Under the pieces are notes generated by a model. It saw nothing but the letters and a program-made list of their open reading frames with translations, did not search any database and had not been told where the DNA came from. The position numbers were made by a program, and so were the translations under genes. Below, in pieces: positions 13,827 to 21,145 of a DNA stretch of 64,000 bases (positions within the stretch are counted from its first letter, which is position 1; each line of letters starts with the position of its first letter). The stretch comes from JBKHXF01 sp046566145. GTDB taxonomy: Bacteria > Actinomycetota > Nitriliruptoria > Nitriliruptorales > Nitriliruptoraceae. Location: the NCBI GenBank assembly GCA_046566145.1, contig JBKHXF010000021.1, positions 1 to 64,000 of the forward strand. Direction: 5' to 3'.

Positions 13827-14630
13827 GTGGACGTCCCTGCCGTCGTGCTCGCCATCGTCCTCGCCGAGACCGCGGTCGGTGGGCTCGCGCTCACGTGGCT
13901 CGCCCCGACCTGGGGCAAGGTCCGGCACGGCTACGAGATCCTCCAGGCCTCGACCCTCGTCGCCATGCTGTGGGGGGCCTGGGCCTCGATGCGCACGCCG
14001 CTGTCCGTGCTCGCCGACACGGCCGACGCGGCCACGGTGACCCGGGCCGACCTCCTCGGGACGCTGCTGCTGGTGGCCACGATCGTCGGCGCCCTCTCGA
14101 TCGTCGCGCTCATCGCGCGCGCGCCGGCGGTGGCGCGGGTCCTCGGCGTCGCCTCGGCGGCCATCGGCCTCGCGTCCTTCGTCCCGCTGGCCATGCTCCG
14201 AGGAGGTGGGGGTGCCGAGCTGGCGCTCGGCCTCGCCGAGCTCCTCCTCGGGTCGTTCCTGCTCGGCGCCATCTGGGTCGGCATGGTGCTCGGGCACTGG
14301 TACCTGGTGGAGCGCCGGCTCTCCAACCGCTACATGGTGTGGATCGCCTGGGTGAACGTCGCCGCCGTCGTGGCCGGTCTGGGCGCGGTGCTGCTGAGCC
14401 TGCGCAACCCCGTCCCCGCGAGCGTGTCGTTCTCGCCGATCCTCTCGATCGGGCAGATGACGGTCGTCCTCGGCGTCGGCGTCCTCGGCCTCATCGCGCT
14501 CATCGCCTACTTCAACGTCCGGCTGGCCAACGAGGGGGGCCGCTCGATCCAGGCGTCGACCGGGATGTTCTACCTCGCGGTCATCCTCGCGCCGGCGGCC
14601 GAGTTCGCCGCCAAGGTGCGCTTCTTCTGA
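13827..14630 (+). CDS. Polytopic membrane protein of unknown function
   Basis: 267 residues with seven to eight predicted transmembrane helices. Conserved-looking features are GMVLGHWYLVERRLSNRYM in the middle, with a His-Trp-Tyr at a helix end followed by a charged loop, and small polar residues in helices 1 and 2. No transporter or enzyme motif is recognised. GTG at 13827 has GTGAGG about 12 bases upstream; the strong terminator just before it argues for its own promoter, which I cannot identify. Confidence 0.65.
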   Translation: MDVPAVVLAIVLAETAVGGLALTWLAPTWGKVRHGYEILQASTLVAMLWGAWASMRTPLSVLADTADAATVTRADLLGTLLLVATIVGALSIVALIARAPAVARVLGVASAAIGLASFVPLAMLRGGGGAELALGLAELLLGSFLLGAIWVGMVLGHWYLVERRLSNRYMVWIAWVNVAAVVAGLGAVLLSLRNPVPASVSFSPILSIGQMTVVLGVGVLGLIALIAYFNVRLANEGGRSIQASTGMFYLAVILAPAAEFAAKVRFF

Positions 14631-14637
14631 CGGCCCT

Positions 14638-15285
14638 TCAGACGACCGTCGCGAGCGCCAGGCCGCCGTCCACGTCGAGGACGGTGACCGCGAGGTCCTC
14701 CCGCTCGGCGAGGTAGGCGACGAACGTGGCCAGCCCGCCCTCGGGGTCGTCGGCCGGGTCGGTCGGCAGCACGCCGCGGGCCAGCAGCATCCCGCCGGGC
14801 TTGAGCAGTCGGACGGCGTGCTCGAGGTGCGCGGGGTAGGCCGCGGGGTCGCCCTGCAGCAGCACCAGCTCGTAGGTGCCGTCGGAGAGGCGCTCGAGCA
14901 CCTCGGCCGGCTCGCCGTGGATGGAGCGGACCCGCTCGGCGACGCCGGCGGAGTCGTAGCTGCGCGTGGCGAGGCCGTGCAGGTGCGGGTCGGGCTCGAC
15001 CGAGGTGAGCACGCCGCGCTCCTCCATGCCGGTGAGGAGCCACAGGCCGGTCACGCCGGCGGCCGAGCCGACCTCGACCACGTGCCGAGCGGCGCACGTC
15101 GTCGCGGCCCACGCGAGCAGCGCACCGACCTCCGGGGGCGGCACGCGGTCCGCCGGGGTGGCCCGTGCGCGCGCCGCGAGGAGCGCCTCGTCCTCGGCCG
15201 CGACGAGCCGCCGGGCCGCGACGAGCGCCGGCGGGACGGGCGGCTCGGCGGCCTCGGGGGCGCCGGTCATGGGGTCGAGGTCCAC
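14638..15285 (-). CDS. O-methyltransferase family 3 (SAM-dependent)
   Basis: 215 residues with a class I methyltransferase core: HVVEVGSAAGVTGLWLL is the glycine-rich SAM loop, LTSVEPD the acidic residue after strand 2, and ELVLLQGDPAAYPAHLEHAVRLLKPGGML strands 4 and 5. The family resembles catechol/caffeoyl-CoA methyltransferases and mycobacterial Rv1220c, which likewise lies divergently next to sigE. GTG at 15285 is chosen because GAGGA lies six bases upstream; ATG at 15270 is possible. In the usual D-loop the first aspartate of the metal site is replaced by glutamine (LLQGD), so activity may be altered. Confidence 0.82.
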   Translation of the reverse strand: MDLDPMTGAPEAAEPPVPPALVAARRLVAAEDEALLAARARATPADRVPPPEVGALLAWAATTCAARHVVEVGSAAGVTGLWLLTGMEERGVLTSVEPDPHLHGLATRSYDSAGVAERVRSIHGEPAEVLERLSDGTYELVLLQGDPAAYPAHLEHAVRLLKPGGMLLARGVLPTDPADDPEGGLATFVAYLAEREDLAVTVLDVDGGLALATVV

Positions 15286-15323
15286 GTCGATCCTCGTGTG
15301 CGGGCGGGCGTGGGTGCCGGGGC

Positions 15324-15329
15324 ACGCTA
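15324..15329 (-). promoter_or_regulatory. -10 element of the O-methyltransferase gene
   Basis: TAGCGT on the minus strand, 38 nt before the GTG at 15285, in a GC-rich context. Confidence 0.45.
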
Positions 15330-15355
15330 GCGCGTCGGCCCACGGCCCACCGGCC

Positions 15356-15382
15356 GGGAACCACCGGGCCCGCGCCCGCGTT
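15356..15382 (+). promoter_or_regulatory. Candidate ECF (SigE-type) promoter upstream of sigE
   Basis: GGGAACC followed after 17 bases by CGTT matches the mycobacterial SigE-type pattern (GGAAC, 16-17 nt, CGTT) and lies about 90 nt before the sigE start. It would give positive autoregulation. The downstream TACGAT may be a housekeeping start. Confidence 0.45.
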
Positions 15383-15428
15383 GCCCCTGTGGACAACCCC
15401 TCGGGTCGGCAGCGACGCCCGCGGGTCC

Positions 15429-15434
15429 TACGAT
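15429..15434 (+). promoter_or_regulatory. Housekeeping -10 upstream of sigE
   Basis: TACGAT, 39 nt before the GTG at 15474, matches TANNNT. Confidence 0.4.
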
Positions 15435-15473
15435 GGAGCACCCCGCACCGTGAGTCCGAGCCCAGGAGCCCCG

Positions 15474-16076
15474 GTGGCCCAGCGCCGACCGCCGGCCGAC
15501 GTCGACCCCCTCCGCCACGAGGCCGAGGGCGCCACGCCCGACGCCGGCGAGGAGACCCGCACGCCCGACCCCCGTCCCGGCTGGGACGAGGTCGCCGAGC
15601 GCTACGGCCGGACCGTCTACACGATGGCCTACCGGCTGACGGGCGACCGCCAGGAGGCCGAGGACCTCGCGCAGGACGTGTTCGTCCGGGTCTACCGCAA
15701 CCTCGACCGCTACGAGCCGGGCACCTTCGAAGGCTGGCTCTACCGCATCACGAAGAACCTCTTCCTCGACAAGGTCCGCCGGCGCAACCGCATCCGGATG
15801 GAGGCGCTGCAGGACGACGAGTGGCGCCACCCGGCCGACGAGGACCCGGGCCCCGAGGACCGGGTCCAGCACGGGGTGCTGCGCGGCGACATCGAGCGGG
15901 CCCTGCTCGAGCTGCCGCCCAGCTTCCGCACCGCCGTGGTGCTCTGCGACGTGCAGGGACTGACCTACGAGGAGATCGCCGAGGCGACCGGCTGGCCGCT
16001 CGGCACGGTCCGCTCGCGCATCCACCGCGGCCGCCGACTGCTGCGCCGTGCCCTCTCCGGGGGCGACGATGGGTGA
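15474..16076 (+). CDS. sigE: ECF sigma factor SigE
   Basis: 200 residues. Region 2 is YTMAYRLTGDRQEAEDLAQDVFVRVYRNL followed by FEGWLYRITKNLFLD, and region 4 is LPPSFRTAVVLCDVQGLTYEEIAEATGWPLGTVRSRIHRGRRLLR. The order of neighbours (divergent methyltransferase, then anti-sigma factor, HtrA, TatB, Mrp) identifies it as the actinobacterial envelope-stress sigma factor SigE. The N-terminal 40 residues are acidic and probably disordered. GTG at 15474 has AGGAG five bases upstream; a GTG 24 bases earlier has none. It overlaps rseA by eight bases, so factor and antifactor are translationally coupled. Confidence 0.92.
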   Translation: MAQRRPPADVDPLRHEAEGATPDAGEETRTPDPRPGWDEVAERYGRTVYTMAYRLTGDRQEAEDLAQDVFVRVYRNLDRYEPGTFEGWLYRITKNLFLDKVRRRNRIRMEALQDDEWRHPADEDPGPEDRVQHGVLRGDIERALLELPPSFRTAVVLCDVQGLTYEEIAEATGWPLGTVRSRIHRGRRLLRRALSGGDDG

Positions 16077-16500
16077 GCGCCGACCGTCGCCCCGCCACGT
16101 CGGCGACGAGCTGTCGGCGTTCCTCGACGACGAGCTCGACGACGCGGCGGCCCTGTCCGTCACGCGTCACCTCGCCGCCTGCGACCCGTGCGTGCGGGAG
16201 CTGGAGGGCCTGCGCGCCACCCGTGACGCGCTGCGCGGGCTGCCCGGCATCGAGCCGCCGTCCGCGCTGTTCCTCGACGCGGCGTTCGCTGCGAGCCCCG
16301 ACGCGCGGCTGCCGCGGAGCCTCCGGGCCGCCGGCGTCGCCACCGTGCTCCTGCTGGTCGTGCTCGCCGGCGCGTTCGTCGCCGGGGAGGAGGCCGGGAC
16401 GGTCCGCCCGCCCGTCGACGTCTTCGTGACCGACCACGTGGCGCGCACCGGCGGCGGCCCGATCGTCACCCCGGTCCGGTTCGACCCCGCGGGCCGGTGA
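16069..16500 (+). CDS. rseA: Zinc-binding anti-sigma factor RseA
   Basis: 143 residues. The zinc anti-sigma motif H34-x3-C38-x2-C41 (RHLAACDPC) lies in the cytoplasmic N-terminal domain that would hold SigE, followed by a linker, one transmembrane helix (about 88-106, VATVLLLVVLAGAFVAG) and a short extracytoplasmic tail of about 35 residues. Mycobacterial RseA is mostly soluble, so the anchored form here is closer to classic membrane anti-sigma factors. Starts inside the sigE 3' end and itself overlaps the next gene by four bases. Confidence 0.9.
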   Translation: MGERRPSPRHVGDELSAFLDDELDDAAALSVTRHLAACDPCVRELEGLRATRDALRGLPGIEPPSALFLDAAFAASPDARLPRSLRAAGVATVLLLVVLAGAFVAGEEAGTVRPPVDVFVTDHVARTGGGPIVTPVRFDPAGR

Positions 16501-17549
16501 GGCGCGGGGCCGTGCGTGCGACCGCCGCCGCCGTGGTCGCGGCGGTCGGGCTGCTCGGCGCGGCGCCGGCGGTCGGCGACGAGGCCGGCCGGGAGGCGCT
16601 CCAGCGCGCGGTCGACGCGAGCCGGGCGACGGCCTACGAGGGCCGGGTCGTCATCGTCGGCTTCGACGCGACGGGCGCCCCGACGCTCGCGGAGCTCGAC
16701 GTGGCCCGCGGTCGCGACGGGGGCATGCGCGTCGGGGTCGCGGAGCGCTGGACCATCGGGCGGGCGGCGGACGTCGCCTTCCGCTCCGCGTCGGCCGGCG
16801 AGCTGCTGGCGCTGTCCGGCATCGAGCCGCTCGAGTTCTCCGTCGACGACCTGCTCACCAAGTACGACGTGGCCCGGCAGGGCGTCTCGGAGCTCGTGAC
16901 CGGCCCGGCGACCGTCGTGGGGGTGCGCGAGCGGGGGGCGGCGACCGACCGGGAGCGCCTGCACCTCGACGACTCGACCGGCCTGGTCGTGCGCCGCGAG
17001 ACCTTCGACGCGGCCGGCGAGCCGGTCCGGCTGGTCGCGTTCACGTCGCTGCAGGTCATCGACCGCTCGCTGGGCGTCCCCGATGGGATGACGGCGCCGG
17101 CGACCACCCGGACCGAGCTGTCCGACCGGGGCCTCGACGCCCTCGCGTCGGTCGGCTGGGAGGTGCCGACCGCGCTCGACGGGGGCTTCCGCCTCCGCGA
17201 GGCGTACGCGCTGCCCGAGAACGACGGCGGCTCGGTCCACCTCGTCTACACCGACGGGCTCTACACGCTGTCGGTCTACGAGCAGCACGGTCGGCTCGAC
17301 CCGGACGCCGTCTCCGGCGCGCGCCGTCACGCGGCCGAGGGTCGTCACGTCTGGCGGTGGCCCGGGTCCGAACCCGAACGTGTGGTGTGGTCCGGTGCCG
17401 GCATGACCTTCACGGCCGTCAGCGACGCCCCGCTCGACACGATCGTCACCGCCGTGTCCGCCCTCCCCGCCGACCCGCCCCCGGGTCCGTTCGCCCGGCT
17501 CACGCGCGGGTTCGAGCGGCTCGGCCGGATGCTGTGGCCGTTCGGCTAG
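16497..17549 (+). CDS. RseB/MucB-like periplasmic regulator
   Basis: 350 residues with a signal peptide (about 1-27). The N-terminal domain (AVDASRATAYEGRVVIVGFD, then a lipoprotein-like curved sheet) and the C-terminal domain (GGFRLREAYAL, SVHLVYTDGLYTLSVYEQHG, GAGMTFTAVSDAPLDTIVTAVSALP) follow the MucB/RseB plan. In proteobacteria RseB binds the outer part of RseA and protects it from proteolysis. GTG at 16497 overlaps the rseA stop by four bases, so a sensor partnership with the membrane-anchored RseA is strongly implied. It is not part of the mycobacterial sigE-rseA-htrA block. Confidence 0.8.
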   Translation: MRRGAVRATAAAVVAAVGLLGAAPAVGDEAGREALQRAVDASRATAYEGRVVIVGFDATGAPTLAELDVARGRDGGMRVGVAERWTIGRAADVAFRSASAGELLALSGIEPLEFSVDDLLTKYDVARQGVSELVTGPATVVGVRERGAATDRERLHLDDSTGLVVRRETFDAAGEPVRLVAFTSLQVIDRSLGVPDGMTAPATTRTELSDRGLDALASVGWEVPTALDGGFRLREAYALPENDGGSVHLVYTDGLYTLSVYEQHGRLDPDAVSGARRHAAEGRHVWRWPGSEPERVVWSGAGMTFTAVSDAPLDTIVTAVSALPADPPPGPFARLTRGFERLGRMLWPFG

Positions 17550-17578
17550 AACTCCCCGACCGACGAACAGGACCCCGC

Positions 17579-18943
17579 ATGGCCCGCGACACCGACGAGT
17601 GGCGCCGCCCGTGGCGTGACGAGGCGCCCGTGGAGGTCGCCGTCGGGCCCGCCGCCGACGCGGCCCAGCCGCCCCTGCCCGGCGTCCGGCCGGCCTCCCC
17701 GGCGACGCCGCCGGCGTCCTGGGGTGAGCGCGACCTCGGGCCGGGCTCGCCACTCGGGTCCGTCCGTCCGCCCGACGCGACCGGCACCGTCGACGCCCCC
17801 ACCGGGCGTCCGCGCCGCGCCGGGGCTGTCGTGACCGTCGTCGCGGCGCTCCTCGGCGCCGCCGGCGGCACGGTCGGCACGGTCGGCTACCTCGACGCCA
17901 CCGGCCGGCTCGGGACGGGCAGCGCCGTCGGGACCACGGTGACCCTGCCGGAGCAGGACGTCACGGCCCCGCTCGTCGACGTCGGTGACGCCGACGGCGG
18001 CACCGTCGTGTCGGCCGTCGCCGAGGCGGTCACCCCGTCGGTCGTCCGCATCGACGTCCTGGCCCAGCAGAACGGCCAGCTCGTCAACGCCGGCGTCGGG
18101 TCGGGCGTCGTCTACCGCTCCGACGGCTACATCCTGACCAACAACCACGTGGTGCGCGGGGCCGACGAGGTCGAGGTCCGCTTCGCCGACGGCGAGGCCG
18201 CGACCGCCGAGGTCGTGGGCACCGACCGCCTGACCGACCTCGCCGTGCTGAAGGTCGAGCGGACCGGGCTGCCCGCCATCAACCTGCGCAGCGGCTCCAG
18301 CCTCCGGGTGGGCGAGACCGCCATCGCGATCGGCAGCCCGTTCGGGCTCGACGCGTCCGTCACGGCCGGCGTCGTGTCGGCGCTCAACCGTGACCTGCGC
18401 GTCCCGGCGCAGGGCGACGACCCGCCGTTCGTGATCCCCGCCGTCATCCAGACCGACGCGGCCATCAACCCCGGCAACTCCGGCGGGGCGCTCGTCGACG
18501 CGCAGGGCCGGCTCATCGGCATCAACACGGCCATCCTCACGGGCTCGGGCGGGTCCCAGGGTGTCGGCTTCGCCGTGCCGACGGTCCAGGCCGTCGACGC
18601 GGCCGAGCAGCTCATCCGGACCGGCTCGGTCAGCCACCCGTTCCTCGGGGTGTCGGGCGAGGACGTGACGCGTGAGGTCGCCCGCCGCTACGCCGAGGAG
18701 TTCGGCATCGACCTCGACGGCGGCGCGCTCATCGTCGAGGTCGTGGAGGGCTCCGGCGCCTCGGCGGCCGGGATCCGCCCCGACGACGTGATCGTCCGGG
18801 TGGGCGACCTGCCCATCGACGACATGACGGGGCTGATCGTCGCGGTGCGGGCGTTCGAGACGGGCCAGACCGTCGAGGTCGAGCTGCTCCGCGGTGGCGA
18901 GCGCCTGACCGTCGACGTGACGTTCACCGAGCGTCCGGACTGA
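17579..18943 (+). CDS. htrA: Membrane-anchored serine protease HtrA/DegP with PDZ domain
   Basis: 454 residues. A Pro-rich cytoplasmic N-terminus precedes one membrane helix (about 82-105), then a trypsin-like domain with triad His190 (TNNHVV), Asp220 (LTDLAV) and Ser301 (NPGNSGG), then a PDZ domain (about 350-450) with FLGVSGEDV and GIRPDDVIVRVGD. Such enzymes degrade or refold damaged extracytoplasmic proteins and in mycobacteria cleave or regulate the SigE/RseA pathway. ATG 17579 follows the RseB-like stop by 29 bases. In the same operon as the sigma factor it presumably answers to. Confidence 0.95.
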   Translation: MARDTDEWRRPWRDEAPVEVAVGPAADAAQPPLPGVRPASPATPPASWGERDLGPGSPLGSVRPPDATGTVDAPTGRPRRAGAVVTVVAALLGAAGGTVGTVGYLDATGRLGTGSAVGTTVTLPEQDVTAPLVDVGDADGGTVVSAVAEAVTPSVVRIDVLAQQNGQLVNAGVGSGVVYRSDGYILTNNHVVRGADEVEVRFADGEAATAEVVGTDRLTDLAVLKVERTGLPAINLRSGSSLRVGETAIAIGSPFGLDASVTAGVVSALNRDLRVPAQGDDPPFVIPAVIQTDAAINPGNSGGALVDAQGRLIGINTAILTGSGGSQGVGFAVPTVQAVDAAEQLIRTGSVSHPFLGVSGEDVTREVARRYAEEFGIDLDGGALIVEVVEGSGASAAGIRPDDVIVRVGDLPIDDMTGLIVAVRAFETGQTVEVELLRGGERLTVDVTFTERPD

Positions 18944-18960
18944 CGTCACCCGCACCTCGC

Positions 18961-18966
18961 TACCCT
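18961..18966 (+). promoter_or_regulatory. -10 element upstream of tatB
   Basis: TACCCT in GCTACCCTCCG, 38 nt before the GTG at 19004; gives tatB a promoter separate from the sigE operon. Confidence 0.45.
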
Positions 18967-19003
18967 CCGGGCCCCGCCTCCCCGTCGTCGAACGAGTCCC
19001 ACC

Positions 19004-19318
19004 GTGGGCAACCTGGGTGTCTCCGAGCTGCTCGTCATCGCGCTGCTCGCGCTGCTGGTCTTCGGACCGGAGCGCCTGCCCGAGCTCGCACGCAACGCCG
19101 GCAAGGCGCTGGCGCGGTTCCGCGAGGAGACCTCCAAGAGCGTCGAGGAGCTCAAGCGCGCCGCCGACATCGAGGACCTCGACCGGGAGCTGCGCGGGCT
19201 CAGCCGTGACCTCAAGGACGTGCGGAGCTCGGTGATGTCGAGCTTCGCGGCGGCAGAGACCGGGGCGACCCAGCGGGCGGCCGACCGTCCGCCGCCGTTC
19301 GACCCCGAAGCGACCTGA
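19004..19318 (+). CDS. tatB: Twin-arginine translocase subunit TatB
   Basis: 104 residues: a short periplasmic start, one transmembrane helix with the conserved glutamate (GVSELLVIALLALLVFGPERLPEL) and the FGP hinge, an amphipathic helix, then a charged coiled tail (EETSKSVEELKRAADIEDL). Length and tail fit TatB rather than TatA, and its place between htrA and mrp matches mycobacterial tatB. It forms the receptor with TatC for folded proteins carrying RR signals. GTG start; no convincing Shine-Dalgarno. Confidence 0.9.
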   Translation: MGNLGVSELLVIALLALLVFGPERLPELARNAGKALARFREETSKSVEELKRAADIEDLDRELRGLSRDLKDVRSSVMSSFAAAETGATQRAADRPPPFDPEAT

Positions 19319-19319
19319 C

Positions 19320-19898
19320 GTGGGGGAGCGCAGCACCCTCCTCCTCGCCGGCGTCCTCGTCGGGGCGAGCTTCGGCGTGCTGCGCAGCCGCCGGCTGCAG
19401 GACCTCGACCGGCGGGCCGGTGAGCTGCTCGCCACCCCGCTCGGCGCGGCCGGCGACGCCGTCGTGTCGGCCGGGACGGACCTCGGGTCGGTGTTCGCCG
19501 TCGCCGGCGCCACGACGGTGCTCGCCGCGACGGGCCGCCGTGACGCGGCCGTGGACGTCGCGGCCGCCGGCGCGGCCGGCTGGGTCGTCGCCCAGGGCGT
19601 GAAGCCGCTGGTCGACCGTCCCCGCCCCTACCAGGCGCACGGGTTCGCCCGGCTCGTCTCGGAGCCGGCGGGGTCGTCGTGGCCGTCCGGGCACGTGGCC
19701 GTGGCGGCCGCTGTCGCCGGGGCGCTCGGCCCGCGCCTCTCCGCCCGGGGCCGGGCCGTCGCCGCCGGCGCGGTCACCTTCGTGGCCGCGTCACGCGTCT
19801 ACGTCGGGGTCCACTACCTCAGCGACGTCGCCGCCGGCACCGGCTTCGGGCTCGCCGCCGGCGCGGGCGTGCGTGCCCTGCGCCGGCGGTTCGGCTGA
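19320..19898 (+). CDS. PAP2-family membrane phosphatase
   Basis: 192 residues with five to six membrane segments. The three phosphatase motifs are complete: KPLVDRPRP, PSGH (in SSWPSGHVAVA) and SRVYVGVHYLSDV. Family members dephosphorylate phosphatidic acid, undecaprenyl diphosphate or sugar-lipid phosphates at the membrane; which is not predictable. GTG at 19320 begins one base after the tatB stop, so it is co-translated with tatB. Confidence 0.88.
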   Translation: MGERSTLLLAGVLVGASFGVLRSRRLQDLDRRAGELLATPLGAAGDAVVSAGTDLGSVFAVAGATTVLAATGRRDAAVDVAAAGAAGWVVAQGVKPLVDRPRPYQAHGFARLVSEPAGSSWPSGHVAVAAAVAGALGPRLSARGRAVAAGAVTFVAASRVYVGVHYLSDVAAGTGFGLAAGAGVRALRRRFG

Positions 19899-19908
19899 CG
19901 CGACCGGC

Positions 19909-21024
19909 TCAGCCGACCGACAGCGGCAGCTGCCGGCCGACGATCCGCTTCTTGGAGGCGGCGAGCTTCTCCGCGACGGCCGAGATCGCCTGCGAGGCGG
20001 GCGCGTCCGGGTCGGCGAGGACCAGCGGGGTGCCGGCGTCGCCGCCCTCGCGCAGGCGGGTGTCGAGCGGGATGCGGCCGAGCACCTCGGTGCCGAGGCT
20101 CTCGGCGAGCTCCTCGCCGCCGCCGGTGCCGAACAGCTCGTGCGCGCTGCCGCAGTCGGGGCAGGTGAAGGTCGCCATGTTCTCGATCACGCCGGCGACG
20201 CGCATGCCGGTCTGCTCGGTGGCCTTGCCGGCCCGCTCGGCGACCTTCTGGGCGGCCTGCTGCGGGGTGGTCACGACGACCATGTCGGCGTCGGGCAGCA
20301 TCTGCGCGAGCGAGATGGCGACGTCGCCGGTGCCCGGCGGCAGGTCGCACAGCAGGAAGTCGAGCTCGCCCCAGTAGACGTCGGCGAGGAACTGCTGCAG
20401 CGCCCGGTGGAGCATGGGTCCGCGCCAGATGACGGAGCGGTCGGGGTCGGTGAAGAACCCGATCGAGATCACCTTGCAGCCGTGGGCCTGCAGCGGCATG
20501 ACCATGCCCTCGAAGGCGACCGGCTTGCCGGAGACGCCCATCATCCGGGGGATCGAGTAGCCCCATATGTCGGCGTCGAGCACCCCGACGGCGTAGCCCT
20601 GCTTCGCGAGCGCCACCGCGAGGTTGACGGTGACCGAGGACTTGCCGACCCCGCCCTTGCCCGAGGCGACGGCGATGACCTTGGTGTCGGAGTCGTCCTT
20701 GGCGAAGGCGATGTCCATGGCCGGGTTGGCCGCGCCGGCCTGCGCACGCAGCGACTGCGACAGCCCCTGGCGCTCCGCGTCGGTCATCGACCCGAACGCG
20801 AGCTGCACGTCGGTGACCCCCTCGAGGGTCTGCACCGCGGCGGTGACGTCCTGGGTGATGCGGTCCTTGAGCGGGCAGCCCGGGATGGTCAGCTTGATGC
20901 GCACCCCGACCGTGCCGCCGTCGATCACCACCTCGTCGACCATGCCGAGCTCGGTGATGGGCTTGTTGATCTCGGGGTCGTCGACGGTCGCGAGGACCTC
21001 GAGGACCTGCTCCTCGGTGGGCAC
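19909..21024 (-). CDS. mrp: Mrp/ApbC-type iron-sulfur carrier ATPase
   Basis: 371 residues. An N-terminal MIP18/DUF59 domain (residues 1-90; VDDPEINKPITELGMVDEV and IPGCPLKD) is fused to a deviant Walker A P-loop ATPase (GKGGVGKSS). The cluster-binding CPDC motif appears in TFTCPDCGSAHELFG. Mrp transfers Fe-S clusters to apoproteins in the cytoplasm. Convergent with the PAP2 gene, as mrp closes the sigE-tatB neighbourhood in mycobacteria. GTG at 21024 is preceded by AGGAAGGTG. Confidence 0.95.
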   Translation of the reverse strand: MPTEEQVLEVLATVDDPEINKPITELGMVDEVVIDGGTVGVRIKLTIPGCPLKDRITQDVTAAVQTLEGVTDVQLAFGSMTDAERQGLSQSLRAQAGAANPAMDIAFAKDDSDTKVIAVASGKGGVGKSSVTVNLAVALAKQGYAVGVLDADIWGYSIPRMMGVSGKPVAFEGMVMPLQAHGCKVISIGFFTDPDRSVIWRGPMLHRALQQFLADVYWGELDFLLCDLPPGTGDVAISLAQMLPDADMVVVTTPQQAAQKVAERAGKATEQTGMRVAGVIENMATFTCPDCGSAHELFGTGGGEELAESLGTEVLGRIPLDTRLREGGDAGTPLVLADPDAPASQAISAVAEKLAASKKRIVGRQLPLSVG

Positions 21025-21094
21025 GGCGGCACCTTCCTGGTGGAGGGCATGGGGGCGGGGTCGCCGGCGCGGCGGGGGGCGCGGCGGGGGAGGT

Positions 21095-21120
21095 GGTGAC
21101 GCCGCGGTCCGCGCGTCACC
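21095..21120 (-). terminator. Hairpin between the GspE-receiver gene and mrp
   Basis: GGTGACG/CGTCACC flank an inner GCGG/CGCG stem, 26 bases after the stop at 21146. It could end the upstream gene or lie in the mrp leader, since a -10 for mrp is at 21131-21136. Confidence 0.4.
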
Positions 21121-21130
21121 CGGACCCGGG

Positions 21131-21136
21131 AGGGTA
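21131..21136 (-). promoter_or_regulatory. -10 element of mrp
   Basis: TACCCT on the minus strand, about 107 nt before the mrp start. Confidence 0.4.
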
Positions 21137-21145
21137 CCGGTGCCC

